Below are positions 15,464-23,805 of a DNA stretch of 51,948 bases, in pieces. The stretch's first letter is position 1. Every line of letters starts with the position of its first letter. The stretch covers positions 1 to 51,948 of the forward strand of contig CALVTL010000012.1 in the NCBI GenBank assembly GCA_944362555.1, read 5' to 3'. This DNA is from an uncultured Clostridia bacterium (GTDB taxonomy: Bacteria; Bacillota; Clostridia; Christensenellales; Borkfalkiaceae). Both the position numbers and the translations under genes were made by a program. The notes under the pieces were generated by a model. It was not told the origin of the DNA. It saw only the letters and a program-made list of their open reading frames with translations, and made no database searches.

Positions 15464-16161
15464 ATCTCCTCGATCGCGCGTTTTAAGTCGATGGCGCCCG
15501 TATAGATGGAGCGCCCCAGAATGGCGCCATAGACGCCCTTTTGCTTTAAGGCGGCAAGATCGCTGCCATCGCGGATGCCGCCCGAGGCGATGATGTTGAG
15601 CCCCGTCTCGCCCATCCGGACGGTGTCCGCAAGGTTGACGCCCGTGAGCGCGCCGTCCCTGCCGACATCGGTAAACACGGCGTCCGCAACGCCCAGCGCC
15701 TTCGCCTCGCAGCCAAACTCGAAGGCGTCTTTGTCGGCGAGCTGCGTCCAGCCGCGCACGGCGAGATAGCCGTCCTTTGCGTCGATGCCCGCCACGATCT
15801 TTGCGCCGTACTTTTGCACGGCTTCGTAGAGCACTTCGGGATGCTCGACGCACACCGTGCCCAGCACGACGCGGTCGGCGCCTGCACGGAAGCGGCGGTG
15901 GATGCTCTCCATCGAGCGCAGTCCCCCGCCCGACTGGACGGGAACGCCCAGCTTTGCGATGCGTTCGAGCGTCTTTTCAAAGCCGCTCGCCTCGCCGAAC
16001 GCGCCCGAAAGGTCGACGACGTGCAAAATTTGCGCGCCCGCGTCCAGCCAGCGGCGGGCGCAGTCCACGGGGTCGCCGTAGTCGGTGACCTCCTCGCGCC
16101 GCCCGTACAGAAGGCGCACGGCGCGCCCGTTCAAAACGTCGATGGCGGGATATAAGATCAT
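15460..16161 (-). CDS. hisA: ProFAR isomerase
   Basis: The 233-aa barrel enzyme isomerises ProFAR to PRFAR, the fourth step of histidine synthesis. It starts '[17 protein letters not shown]' with the catalytic Asp, and has 'VQSGGGLRS' and '[11 protein letters not shown]' as the two phosphate loops and '[12 protein letters not shown]' with the second catalytic Asp. Four-base overlaps at both ends (hisH upstream, hisF downstream) show tight translational coupling. Confidence 0.97.
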   Translation of the reverse strand: MILYPAIDVLNGRAVRLLYGRREEVTDYGDPVDCARRWLDAGAQILHVVDLSGAFGEASGFEKTLERIAKLGVPVQSGGGLRSMESIHRRFRAGADRVVLGTVCVEHPEVLYEAVQKYGAKIVAGIDAKDGYLAVRGWTQLADKDAFEFGCEAKALGVADAVFTDVGRDGALTGVNLADTVRMGETGLNIIASGGIRDGSDLAALKQKGVYGAILGRSIYTGAIDLKRAIEEI

Positions 16162-16769
16162 ACCGCGCCCCCCTTTGCGGCATTCAGCCGCATGAAATTG
16201 CGCAGCACCTGCAATCCCGCCGCCCCGCTCTTTTCGGGGTGGAACTGCACGCCGTACGCATTGCCGCGCGCGATGGCGGAGGCGAAGCGGCAATAATACT
16301 CCGTCGTGCCGATGACGTCCTTATCGCCTGCCTGCGCATAGTAACTGTGCACGAAATAAAACTGCGTGCCCTCCGCGATGCCCTCAAACAGCGGCGAGCG
16401 CATCCCCTCCACGCCGTTCCAGCCCATGTGCGGGATCTTGCCCTGCGTGAAGCGCACCGCCCTGCCCGGGATGACGCCCAGCCCCGCGTGCACGCCCTCC
16501 TCCTCGCTCTCGGAAAGGAGGAACTGCATCCCCAGACAGATGCCCAGCACGGGGGTATTTTTAAGCCGCGCCTTTGTGTAGGCGTCAAGCCCCGATCTTT
16601 GGAGGTTCTCCATGCCCGCGGCGAAGCTGCCCACCCCCGGGAGGATGAGCCGCTCGCACTTATCGAGGGCACCCATGTCCGAGGTGATGACCGCCTGCCC
16701 GCCCAGAAATTCGATGGCTTTTTGCACGGAACGCACGTTGCCCATGCCGTAATCGAGGATGCCGATCAT
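16158..16769 (-). CDS. hisH: imidazole glycerol phosphate synthase glutaminase subunit
   Basis: The 203-aa class I glutamine amidotransferase supplies ammonia to HisF. The nucleophile Cys is in 'VLGICLGMQFL' (near residue 80) and the His-Glu pair is in 'GVQFHPEKSG' (near 180). The oxyanion loop 'LPGVGSFAAGM' is present. The start overlaps the hisB stop by four bases. Confidence 0.97.
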   Translation of the reverse strand: MIGILDYGMGNVRSVQKAIEFLGGQAVITSDMGALDKCERLILPGVGSFAAGMENLQRSGLDAYTKARLKNTPVLGICLGMQFLLSESEEEGVHAGLGVIPGRAVRFTQGKIPHMGWNGVEGMRSPLFEGIAEGTQFYFVHSYYAQAGDKDVIGTTEYYCRFASAIARGNAYGVQFHPEKSGAAGLQVLRNFMRLNAAKGGAV

Positions 16770-17344
16770 TCGAGCATCCCCTTGGATGAGGGCACCATGT
16801 CCGAGATGACGCGCACCGCGTCGCGCACGCACAGGGCGAGCGCCTTGAAGATCGCCTCCGCCATGTGGTGGCGGTTGCCCATGCGCAGAACGCGCACATA
16901 CAGATTGCAGCCCGCGTGCGTGGAGAAGGCGCGCAGGAACTCTTCGACGAGCTCCATATCAAAGTTGCCCACCTTTCCCGTGAGCGTATCCTCAAAAATG
17001 AGACAGGGCCTTCCGCTGAAATCGACGGCGACCTGCGCCGCAACCTCGTCCATTGGAACGAGGCGGTCGGCAAAGCGGGCGATGCCGCGCTTGTCGCCGA
17101 GGGCGCTTTTGACGCAGTCCCCCAGCGCGATGCCGACGTCCTCCACCGTGTGATGGGCGTCCACCTGCAGGTCCCCCTTGCAGGTGAGCGCAACGTCCAT
17201 GCGCGAATGCACGGTGAGGAGCTCGAGCATGTGGTCGAAAAATCCGACGCCCGTCGAGATCTGCGCCTTCCCGCTCCCGTCGAGGGAGAGCGAGAGCGCA
17301 ATGTCCGTCTCCCGCGTCGTACGTGTTACCTTTGCCTCTCTCAT
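16766..17344 (-). CDS. hisB: imidazoleglycerol-phosphate dehydratase
   Basis: The 192-aa enzyme dehydrates imidazole glycerol phosphate, using two manganese ions bound by repeated His/Glu motifs visible as 'DAHHTVEDVGIALG' and 'NRHHMAEAIFKALA'. 'GFFDHMLELLTVHS' is the family N-terminal motif. It is the monofunctional form, without the histidinol phosphatase domain found in enterobacteria. The start overlaps the hisD stop by four bases. Confidence 0.97.
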   Translation of the reverse strand: MREAKVTRTTRETDIALSLSLDGSGKAQISTGVGFFDHMLELLTVHSRMDVALTCKGDLQVDAHHTVEDVGIALGDCVKSALGDKRGIARFADRLVPMDEVAAQVAVDFSGRPCLIFEDTLTGKVGNFDMELVEEFLRAFSTHAGCNLYVRVLRMGNRHHMAEAIFKALALCVRDAVRVISDMVPSSKGMLE

Positions 17345-18618
17345 ACCCCTTCCTCCTTCAGGCGGATGGCGACCGCGTTGGCGTGCGCGCCGAGCTGTTC
17401 GCTCTCTGCAAGGCGCACGATGTCCGCGCCGTCCTCATGAAGCGCCTCCTTCGTATAGGAGATGACGCTCATCTTGCGCGTGAAAACATCCTCGTTGAGC
17501 ACCTGGAAAAATTTGGCGCTGCCCGACGTGGGAAGGATGTGGTCGGGACCCGCGAAGTAGTCCCCCACGGGCTCGGGCGTATAGCCGCCCAGAAAGACGG
17601 CGCCCGCGTTCTTCACCTTTTTCAGCAGCTCCCCGGGGTGCGCGGTGTAGAGTTCGAGGTGCTCGGGCGCCACTTCGTTGACGATGGACACCGCCTCGTC
17701 GAGCGTGTCGACGACGATGATGCCGCCGCTCGAAGAGAGCGACTTCTCCGCGATCTCCCGCCGCGGCAGGCGGGCAAGCTGCGCCTCCGCCTCCGAAGCG
17801 ACCTTCTTTGCAAGCGCTCTGTCGTCCGTCACGACGATGGCGCGGGACAGGACGTCGTGCTCCGCCTGCGAGAGCATATCCGCCGCCACGAAAGCGGGGT
17901 TTGCAGTGCCGTCGGCGACGATCATGATCTCGCTCGGCCCCGCGAGCATATCGATGCCCACTTCGCCGTACACTTCCTTTTTGGCGAGGGTGACGAAGAT
18001 GTTGCCCGGCCCCGCGATGACGTCCACCTTTTTCACCGACTGCGTGCCGTAAGCGAGCGCGGCGACTGCCTGCGCACCCCCCATCTTATACACTTCCGCG
18101 ACGCCGCACTCTTTTGCCGCGACCAGCGTCAGGGGCGCGATGACGCCGCCCTTGGCGGGCGTTGCGAGCACGATGCGCTCCACCCCCGCCGCCTTTGCGG
18201 GCAGCACGCCCATCAGCACGGAGGAGGAAAGGGGCGCCGTTCCGCCGGGGGCGTAGATGCCCGCCGACGCCACGGGACGCACCACATACCCCGTCGTCCG
18301 CCCGTTTTCGGTGACGACGTTGTCCCTTCTTCCCGTGCGGGAATGGTAGCGATAGATGTTGGCGATCGCCTTTTTGAGGCTGGACAGAAGCTCGGGGGAG
18401 ACCGCCTTGTACGCCTCCTCAAACTCCTCTTCCGAAACGCGGAAGGTGGAGGCGTCCAGCTCGGTCGCGTCGAACTTTCTCTCATAGTCGAACACGGCGT
18501 CGTCGCCGCTGGCGCGGACGTCCGCGAGGATGGCGCGCACACTGATAAGCTCTTTCTCCCGTTCCGCAAAGGCGCGCTCCAAAAGCTGCGCGCAATTTGT
18601 CTTGTCAAAAATCTTCAT
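17341..18618 (-). CDS. hisD: histidinol dehydrogenase
   Basis: The 425-aa zinc enzyme oxidises histidinol to histidine in two NAD-dependent steps. Visible family motifs are 'GIYAPGGTAPLSSSVLM', 'VIAGPGNIFVTLAKKEVYG', 'DMLSQAEHDVLSR' with Gln/His zinc ligands, and 'VAPEHLELYT' with the catalytic Glu-His. The true start is ATG 18618, which overlaps the hisG stop by four bases. Longer in-frame extensions upstream run inside hisG and are rejected. Confidence 0.97.
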   Translation of the reverse strand: MKIFDKTNCAQLLERAFAEREKELISVRAILADVRASGDDAVFDYERKFDATELDASTFRVSEEEFEEAYKAVSPELLSSLKKAIANIYRYHSRTGRRDNVVTENGRTTGYVVRPVASAGIYAPGGTAPLSSSVLMGVLPAKAAGVERIVLATPAKGGVIAPLTLVAAKECGVAEVYKMGGAQAVAALAYGTQSVKKVDVIAGPGNIFVTLAKKEVYGEVGIDMLAGPSEIMIVADGTANPAFVAADMLSQAEHDVLSRAIVVTDDRALAKKVASEAEAQLARLPRREIAEKSLSSSGGIIVVDTLDEAVSIVNEVAPEHLELYTAHPGELLKKVKNAGAVFLGGYTPEPVGDYFAGPDHILPTSGSAKFFQVLNEDVFTRKMSVISYTKEALHEDGADIVRLAESEQLGAHANAVAIRLKEEGV

Positions 18619-19238
18619 TTCACTGCCTCCCGCAGCTTTTCGATGAGCGGAAGCAGCTCCTCCGCCTTGGTCTTCAAGCACACTTTATTGGCGACGAGCC
18701 GCGCCGTGATGCCCGTGTAGACGTCCTCCAGCACGACGAGCCCGTTCGCCTTTAAGGTGGAACCCGTCTGCACCACGTCGAAGATGACGTCCGCAAGCCC
18801 CGTGACGGGCGCAAGCTCGATGGAACCGTGCAGGGGGATGATCTCGATCTCCTCGCGGTCGGCAAAGATGCGGCGCGCGGTGTTGACGTATTTGGTGGCG
18901 ACGCGCAGGTGCGGATTGGTGAGCACGTCCCGCCGCTCGGGATAGCCCGCAATGGAGAGGCGGCACTCCCCCATTTTGAGGTCGAGCATCTCATAGAGAT
19001 CCCGCCCCTCCTCGATGAGGGTGTCCTTTCCGACGATGCCCAGATCCGCCACGCCCGCCTCCACATAGGCGGGAACGTCGGCGGGTTTGACGAGGAAGAA
19101 GCCGCAGCGCCCGTCCGCACTCTCCAGAACGAGCTTGCGCGTATCTTCGTTGAGAACGGCGGTATCCACGCCGCACTTTGCGAGCAGCGCGGCGGACTTC
19201 TCCGCCAGCCGCCCCTTGGGAAGGGCAAAGGTGATCAT
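18615..19238 (-). CDS. hisG: ATP phosphoribosyltransferase, short form
   Basis: The 207-aa HisG-S catalyses the first and committed step of histidine synthesis. It lacks the C-terminal regulatory domain of the long form and therefore needs HisZ, which is encoded just upstream with a four-base overlap. Motifs are 'ITFALPKGRLAEKS' at the N terminus, 'GVADLGIVGKDTL', and the PRPP loop 'DVVQTGSTLKANGL'. Confidence 0.97.
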   Translation of the reverse strand: MITFALPKGRLAEKSAALLAKCGVDTAVLNEDTRKLVLESADGRCGFFLVKPADVPAYVEAGVADLGIVGKDTLIEEGRDLYEMLDLKMGECRLSIAGYPERRDVLTNPHLRVATKYVNTARRIFADREEIEIIPLHGSIELAPVTGLADVIFDVVQTGSTLKANGLVVLEDVYTGITARLVANKVCLKTKAEELLPLIEKLREAVK

Positions 19239-20407
19239 AACTTTTCCGCGCCCCCCTTTCCGACAAAATATTTTTCGGCGGCGGCGACGCCCTTCAAGGC
19301 GTCTTTTCCGTACTCCGCCGCGAGCGTCGTGCGCTTGCCTTCGGCGATGAAGCGCTTGATGAGGCAGTCCGCCTCGCCCTCCGCCCCCTCTTCGCAGCAG
19401 ACGGCGACGTCGGACGCGGGCTGCGGGGGAAGGTTGCCCTGCCGCTCGAGCGCGACGAGCACACGCTTTAAGCCGATGGCGAACCCGACGGCGGGAATGT
19501 GCTTTCCGAAGTCGTCGGCGAGGGTATCGTACCGCCCGCCGCTCAGGACGGGCGCGCCCACCTCCTTCACGAGCCCCGAAAAGACGATGCCCGAATAATA
19601 GGAGAGGCTCTTGCCCGTTCCGAGGTCGAAACAGACGCTCTTTTCGTACCCCATATCGGCGAGGATGCGGTGCACCTTTTCAAGGTGCGCAAGGGCGGCG
19701 AGCGCGCGGGCGTTCGCGGTGAGACGTCCGGCGCGGGCGAATACCTCCGCCCCGCCGAAGAGCGTGGGCAGCGCGCGCACGGCGGAGAGCGTCTCCTCCC
19801 CCGCCCCCGCGCCGCGCAGAAGGCGCTCGGCGTTCAGCCCGTCCTTTGCGTTGAGCGAGGCGCGCACCTCCTCCGCCTGCGCGTCGGAGAGCCCGCACTC
19901 CTCCAAGAGCCCCTTCATGTAGCCGACGTGCCCGACGTCGAGGATGCAGTCATTGAGTCCCGTCTCGCGCATACAGTCGATGGCGAAGGCGATGGTCTGT
20001 GCGTCCGAATAGGCGCCCTCCTCGCCGAGGCGCTCGACGCCCGCCTGGATGATCTCCCGCGTTCTGCCGCCGCCCGCGCTCTGCGCATCCCACTTGTCGA
20101 GGAAGTAGTAAAGGCGGGCGCGCGGTTCGGGGAGTTTGGTGGCGGCGATGCGCGAGATGGAGAGCGTCGCGTCGGGGCGCAGAACGAGAAGGCGCCCGTC
20201 CGAATCGGTAAATTTGAACATCCGCTCCTGCGGAAGGGCGTTGCGGATGCCCGCATAAGTATCGTAATATTCGACGGCGGCGGAAAGGACGGGCGCATAG
20301 CCCCGCGCCTCGAAGGCGCGCGTCAGCCGTTCGCGGACGTCCCACAGAACGCGGCACTCCTGCGGAAGGATGTCCTGCACGCCCTGCGGCAAATTTTTGA
20401 TGGACAT
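19235..20407 (-). CDS. hisZ: ATP phosphoribosyltransferase regulatory subunit
   Basis: The 390-aa protein is a histidyl-tRNA synthetase paralogue that activates HisG-S and carries the histidine feedback site. It starts 'LPQGVQDILPQECRVLW' and has class II synthetase motif 2-like 'FKFTDSDGRLLVLRPDATLS' and 'GGRYDTL', but no C-terminal anticodon-binding domain. It is the first gene of the operon. The promoter lies at 20446-20475 and a GGAG site lies a few bases before the ATG. No T-box or leader peptide is visible. Confidence 0.95.
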   Translation of the reverse strand: MSIKNLPQGVQDILPQECRVLWDVRERLTRAFEARGYAPVLSAAVEYYDTYAGIRNALPQERMFKFTDSDGRLLVLRPDATLSISRIAATKLPEPRARLYYFLDKWDAQSAGGGRTREIIQAGVERLGEEGAYSDAQTIAFAIDCMRETGLNDCILDVGHVGYMKGLLEECGLSDAQAEEVRASLNAKDGLNAERLLRGAGAGEETLSAVRALPTLFGGAEVFARAGRLTANARALAALAHLEKVHRILADMGYEKSVCFDLGTGKSLSYYSGIVFSGLVKEVGAPVLSGGRYDTLADDFGKHIPAVGFAIGLKRVLVALERQGNLPPQPASDVAVCCEEGAEGEADCLIKRFIAEGKRTTLAAEYGKDALKGVAAAEKYFVGKGGAEKL

Positions 20408-20445
20408 GGGAAACTCCGTGTTTCGGATGAAATACTTTTTTCTTT

Positions 20446-20475
20446 ATTATAACATTTTTGTGTGAAAAAAGTCAA
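20446..20475 (-). promoter_or_regulatory. promoter of the his operon
   Basis: On the minus strand, TTGACT (20475-20470), 18-base spacer and TATAAT (20451-20446). The leader to hisZ is about 30 nt. Confidence 0.75.
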
Positions 20476-20531
20476 TGAAAAGAGCGGAAAAACCGCAAAC
20501 GCGTTGCTCTGTTCTTTTTCGCCCGCATGAC

Positions 20532-20571
20532 GCGCCCGCGCGCCGCTCCTTGGGGAGCGGCGCGCGGGCGC
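20532..20571. repeat. 18-bp GC-rich hairpin between sigF and hisZ
   Basis: GCGCCCGCGCGCCGCTCC (20532-20549) pairs perfectly with 20554-20571 over TTGG. It follows the sigF stop in the minus direction. No T run follows on either strand, so it is at most an atypical end-of-transcript structure. Confidence 0.5.
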
Positions 20572-20616
20572 AATATTTCCGATCTGACGATATGAACGTA
20601 GGGCGGACGATCCGCC

Positions 20617-21339
20617 TTACGAAAGTTCCTGTTTGAATTTTTCCATGATCTTGCCCTCGAGGCGGGAGATCTGCACCTGCGAGACGCCGATGCGGCGGGC
20701 GACTTCGCTCTGCGTGAGGTCGCGGAAGTAGCGCAAAAACACGATCTTCCTCTCCCGTTCGGAGAGCTTTGCGATCGCCTCCTTTAAGATGAGGTGCTCC
20801 AGAACGTCCTCCTGGTCCTCGGCGGCGGGCAGGCGCTCGGCGAGCGTGCTGCCCTTTTCGTCCTTGTAGTCCCCCTGTTCGTAGATGGACACGGGCATTC
20901 TGGAAGAGCCGAGCGTGATGACGACTTCCGCCTCCTCCATGTTGAACTTTTGGGCGAGCTCCCTGACGGAGGGCTGCTCGCCGCGCTCCGAAACGCACTG
21001 CTCGATGTATAAATTCATGTCCCGCGCGGCTTTTTTCATGAGGCGGGACACCTTCACGCTGCCGTCGTCGCGCAGAAAACGCTTGATCTCCCCCGCGATC
21101 ATGGGCACCGCATAGGTGGAAAAGCGCACGCCGAAGCGCTCGTCGAAGCCCGCGATCGCCTTCAAAAACCCCATGCAGGCGAGCTGATACAAATCGTCGT
21201 ACTCCACCCCCTTGCCGAGGTAGCGCTTTAAAATGCTCTTCAAAAGGGAGGTATTGTGGGTGAGCAGCTCCTCTTTGGCGGCCTGTTCCCCCGCCTTGGC
21301 GCGGCGGATGAGCGCGAGCGTTGTGCCTTCATCGAGCAT
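20617..21339 (-). CDS. sigF: forespore sigma factor SigF
   Basis: The 240-aa sigma factor has region 2 ('EYDDLYQLACMGFLKAIAGFDERFGVRFSTYAVPMIAGEIKR'-type, split here), region 3 and region 4 ('LTQSEVARRIGVSQVQISRLE'). Together with SpoIIAA and SpoIIAB immediately upstream this is sigma F, the first forespore-specific sigma factor of sporulation, held inactive by SpoIIAB. The start overlaps the spoIIAB stop by 11 bases. Confidence 0.95.
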   Translation of the reverse strand: MLDEGTTLALIRRAKAGEQAAKEELLTHNTSLLKSILKRYLGKGVEYDDLYQLACMGFLKAIAGFDERFGVRFSTYAVPMIAGEIKRFLRDDGSVKVSRLMKKAARDMNLYIEQCVSERGEQPSVRELAQKFNMEEAEVVITLGSSRMPVSIYEQGDYKDEKGSTLAERLPAAEDQEDVLEHLILKEAIAKLSERERKIVFLRYFRDLTQSEVARRIGVSQVQISRLEGKIMEKFKQELS

Positions 21340-21766
21340 CTTCCGCAGCCCTTGCGCCCATTTTCTTGCTCATGCGCACCGTCGTCCCCTTTCCCGCCTC
21401 CGACGCGACGGAAAAATCGCTCATGAACGTCTGCATGATGGTAAATCCCATACCCGAACGCTCCTCCTCCGGCAGCGAGGTATAAAAGGGCGTGAGCGCG
21501 CGGCCGATGTCCGCGATCCCCCTTCCGCTGTCGGCGATCTCGATATGTAGAACGCCGTCCTCCGTGCGGCAGGTGAGCTCGATCCACCCCTCCGTGCCGC
21601 GGTAGCCGTGCACGATGCAGTTGGTGACCGCCTCCGAGACGGCGGTCTTGACGTCGGAGAGCTCGGAGAGCGTGGGCGACAACGGCAGCGCGAACGCCGC
21701 CACCACATTGCGCGCAAAGACTTCGTTCTCCGAACGGGATAAAAATTTCAGATACATTTCATTCAT
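21329..21766 (-). CDS. spoIIAB: anti-sigma F factor and serine kinase
   Basis: The 145-aa GHKL kinase binds and holds SigF and phosphorylates SpoIIAA. The N box 'VKTAVSEAVTNCIVHGY' and G box motifs 'IEIADSGRGI' and 'ERSGMGFTIMQTFMS' are intact. The N terminus 'MNEMYLKFLSRSENEVFARN' matches SpoIIAB. It sits between spoIIAA and sigF, the standard operon order. Confidence 0.96.
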   Translation of the reverse strand: MNEMYLKFLSRSENEVFARNVVAAFALPLSPTLSELSDVKTAVSEAVTNCIVHGYRGTEGWIELTCRTEDGVLHIEIADSGRGIADIGRALTPFYTSLPEEERSGMGFTIMQTFMSDFSVASEAGKGTTVRMSKKMGARAAEDAR

Positions 21767-21807
21767 AAGCGACTCCGCGCCTCCGCAATTTGCCTGCCGT
21801 GCAGCGT

Positions 21808-22116
21808 TCAGAGCTTGGGCATGAGGGAATACAGCCCGCCCAGCTCGAGGATCTTATCCGCCGCGGCGTTGGGGGATTCGAGGTACATCTCCATGCCGTA
21901 CCGCTTGAGCCGCTTGTAGCGGCCGATGAGGAAGCCGATGCCCGTCGAATCCATAAATTTGACGCCCGCGAGGTTGAACACGGCGCGCGAGAGCCCTGCG
22001 GCGCCGTCGATGAGCGCGTCCGTCTCCGCCCGCGCCTGCGCGACGGAGTGTTCGTCGAGCTCCCCCGTGAGATAGATATAGAGGCTGTCCGCCTGCCGCT
22101 GTGCCTGCGCCCGCAT
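21808..22116 (-). CDS. spoIIAA: anti-anti-sigma factor
   Basis: The 102-aa STAS domain protein carries the phosphorylatable serine in 'FMDSTGIGFLIGRY' (near residue 56). When dephosphorylated by SpoIIE it releases SigF from SpoIIAB. A GGAGGG site precedes the ATG. The 41-base gap to spoIIAB is the only gap in the operon. No clear sigma-H promoter could be placed upstream. Confidence 0.95.
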   Translation of the reverse strand: MRAQAQRQADSLYIYLTGELDEHSVAQARAETDALIDGAAGLSRAVFNLAGVKFMDSTGIGFLIGRYKRLKRYGMEMYLESPNAAADKILELGGLYSLMPKL

Positions 22117-22130
22117 ACCGTCCCTCCGCC

Positions 22131-22151
22131 TTTGTTCCCGTACGGGACAAA
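22131..22151. promoter_or_regulatory. palindromic site upstream of the spoIIA operon
   Basis: TTTGT-T-CCCGTACGGG-ACAAA is a near-perfect palindrome 15 bases before the spoIIAA start. A related half-site, CGTGCGGGACA, occurs at about 22165-22175. It is a plausible repressor or Spo0A-independent operator; I do not recognise the binding protein. Confidence 0.4.
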
Positions 22152-22329
22152 CTCCCCCGCTCTCGTGCGGGACAGGACAATGATACTATGCCCCGCCGCA
22201 CGCATCCTGGCTGTTTCTGCCGCATCCGCACGAAATTTGACGATTTCCGCCCGCACGCCCGCCGCGCGCAGAAACGCTGCGCAGTCCGATGCGCTACAAA
22301 AAGGTATCCTCTTTTATCACAACTCCTTC

Positions 22330-23100
22330 CGTCTGTCGCACCTGCGGCAGACACCTCCCTCAACGAGGGAGGCGATCATACTCGTTACCCGTAAACGGAT
22401 CTTATGCCTTCCCCCTTGGGGGTGAGCCGCGCGTTATGCGCATCACCACGGTGTGGTGTGCGCGCGTGGCGAACTGAGGTTTTTGCCATTGTAGGCAAAA
22501 ATCGTGACCGCTGGCGGCGTCGCTCCTTGCGCCGCCGAGACGCGTGTCACGAAGTGACGGATGAGGGGTCAAGCAGAGCGACTGTTCCTTTGCCGTCCCC
22601 CTCATCACCGCCTTCGGCGGAGCTTCCCCCCAAGGGGAAGCCTTCCTCTTCTCTCGCCTCCCCTGTACAAGGGGAGGTGGATTGCCGAAGGCAAGACGGA
22701 AGGGTTGTCGTGCCCGCGCGGCACCGACCTTTACAACCCTCCCGCCTCGCTCCGCTCGGCACCCTCCCTTGCACAGGGAGGGCAAGAAATAAGGGCGAGC
22801 GGGAGCCCCCGATCCAAGGCTCCCTTGTGCAAAGGGAGCTGTCACGAAGTGACTGAGGGATTGTTCCCTGCTTTTTGACGATCCCCCCTTTATCCCCCCT
22901 TTACACAGGGTTCCCGCAAAAATGCACAGCATTTTTGTGGGACATTCGCAAGGGGGGGGCAAGATATAGAAATAGCCTCGCCACACAATTCTCTCGTCCA
23001 ATTCAGTTCTGCTCATCGGCAATACTCTCTTGAACCCCGCGACTATCGCGGGGTTTTCGTTTATACAATAAGGACAGCCCTGCAAAGGCTGCCCTTTTGC
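22330..23100. repeat. gene-free interspersed repeat cluster
   Basis: This stretch holds no credible gene. It is built of short inverted and direct motifs such as CCTCCCTCAACGAGGGAGG, CACCAC-GGT-GTGGTG, 'TTGTGCAAAGGGAGCTGTCACGAAGTGACTGAGGG' in pieces, and several copies of CTTGTACAAGGGGAGG-like and CCCTTGCACAGGGAGGG-like arms. Such palindromic modules are scattered between genes in many Clostridia. The GCGTTATGCGCATC motif at about 22430-22445 recurs at the right end of the window. Confidence 0.6.
22913..23058 (+). repeat. interspersed repeat, copy A
   Basis: It begins with a 13-bp hairpin, 22913-22925 with 22929-22941 (loop ACA), and contains the conserved core AGTTCTGCTCATCGGCAA. It ends with a terminator-like hairpin AACCCCGCG-ACTAT-CGCGGGGTT followed by TTTTC (23033-23058). 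Copy B at 42643-42790 shares this order and most of the sequence. It may encode a small RNA or be a non-autonomous mobile repeat. Confidence 0.7.
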
Positions 23101-23161
23101 CGTATTTGACGGCATTGGAAATTATTCAACGATTTAAGCGAACCCCGCACGCCAAGGCGCG

Positions 23162-23794
23162 TCAGCCGCGCTCTTCCAGCATGGATTTGACCTTCATGAG
23201 GCGGGTGAGGTTGCCGCGCTCGTTCTCCTCGAGCTTCTGTGAGATGTAGCGGATGGTCTCCTCAAGGTCGGGGATCATGACGTATTCGAGGGCGTTGACG
23301 CGGCGCTTGCTGCGCTCGATCTCGCCCGAGAGCATGGCGCACGCCTTCTCCATTTCGGCAAGGCGCAGAAGGCGGGAGACCACCTCGCCCGCCGCACGCA
23401 CGGCGTGATCCGCCTCGCTGGTGACGTCGGCAAAGGAATAGGGAAGTTCCTCCTGCGCGGCGCCCGCCTCGAGGTGGAGCTTGGGGATCTCCACGTTGAG
23501 CACGTTGACGGTGACGCAGTCGAGGGAGAGCGAAACGGGCGGGATGGAGAAGATGCGCTCGATGTCCTTTTTGGAGAGCACGCCGCGCGCGAGCGAGAAC
23601 TGCCGCAGAACGCGCAGCACCTCCTCGTCCGTCGCGTCGCGCAGGCGCTTGGTCTCGCGGATGAGCACGGAAAAGCGGCGGACCATCTCGTCCGTCTTGT
23701 CTTTGAGCAGCTTATATCCGCGCTGCGCCGTTTTCAGCCTCGCCTTGAGCTTTTTGAGCTCCATGCGCGTGGGATTTACGTTGATGCGCGCCAT
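23162..23794 (-). CDS. ntpD: V-type ATPase subunit D (central stalk)
   Basis: The 210-aa protein forms the long coiled-coil rotor shaft. The N terminus 'NPTRMELKKLKARLKTAQRGYKLLKDKTDEM' type is diagnostic, and the C-terminal helix ('RRVNALEYVMIPDLEETIRYI') is equally conserved. It is the last gene of the operon, 11 bases after ntpB. Confidence 0.96.
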   Translation of the reverse strand: MARINVNPTRMELKKLKARLKTAQRGYKLLKDKTDEMVRRFSVLIRETKRLRDATDEEVLRVLRQFSLARGVLSKKDIERIFSIPPVSLSLDCVTVNVLNVEIPKLHLEAGAAQEELPYSFADVTSEADHAVRAAGEVVSRLLRLAEMEKACAMLSGEIERSKRRVNALEYVMIPDLEETIRYISQKLEENERGNLTRLMKVKSMLEERG

Positions 23795-23805
23795 GTCTCC
23801 CCTCT

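Noticed and set aside
17341..18681. Longer hisD start at 18681, and longer starts for hisF, hisA and hisH
   Set aside because: Extensions run inside the preceding gene; the four-base ATGA overlaps give the natural starts.
22402..23115. 237-codon minus-strand frame in the repeat cluster
   Set aside because: Its product is a translation of interspersed palindromic repeats, with no ribosome site and no recognisable domain.
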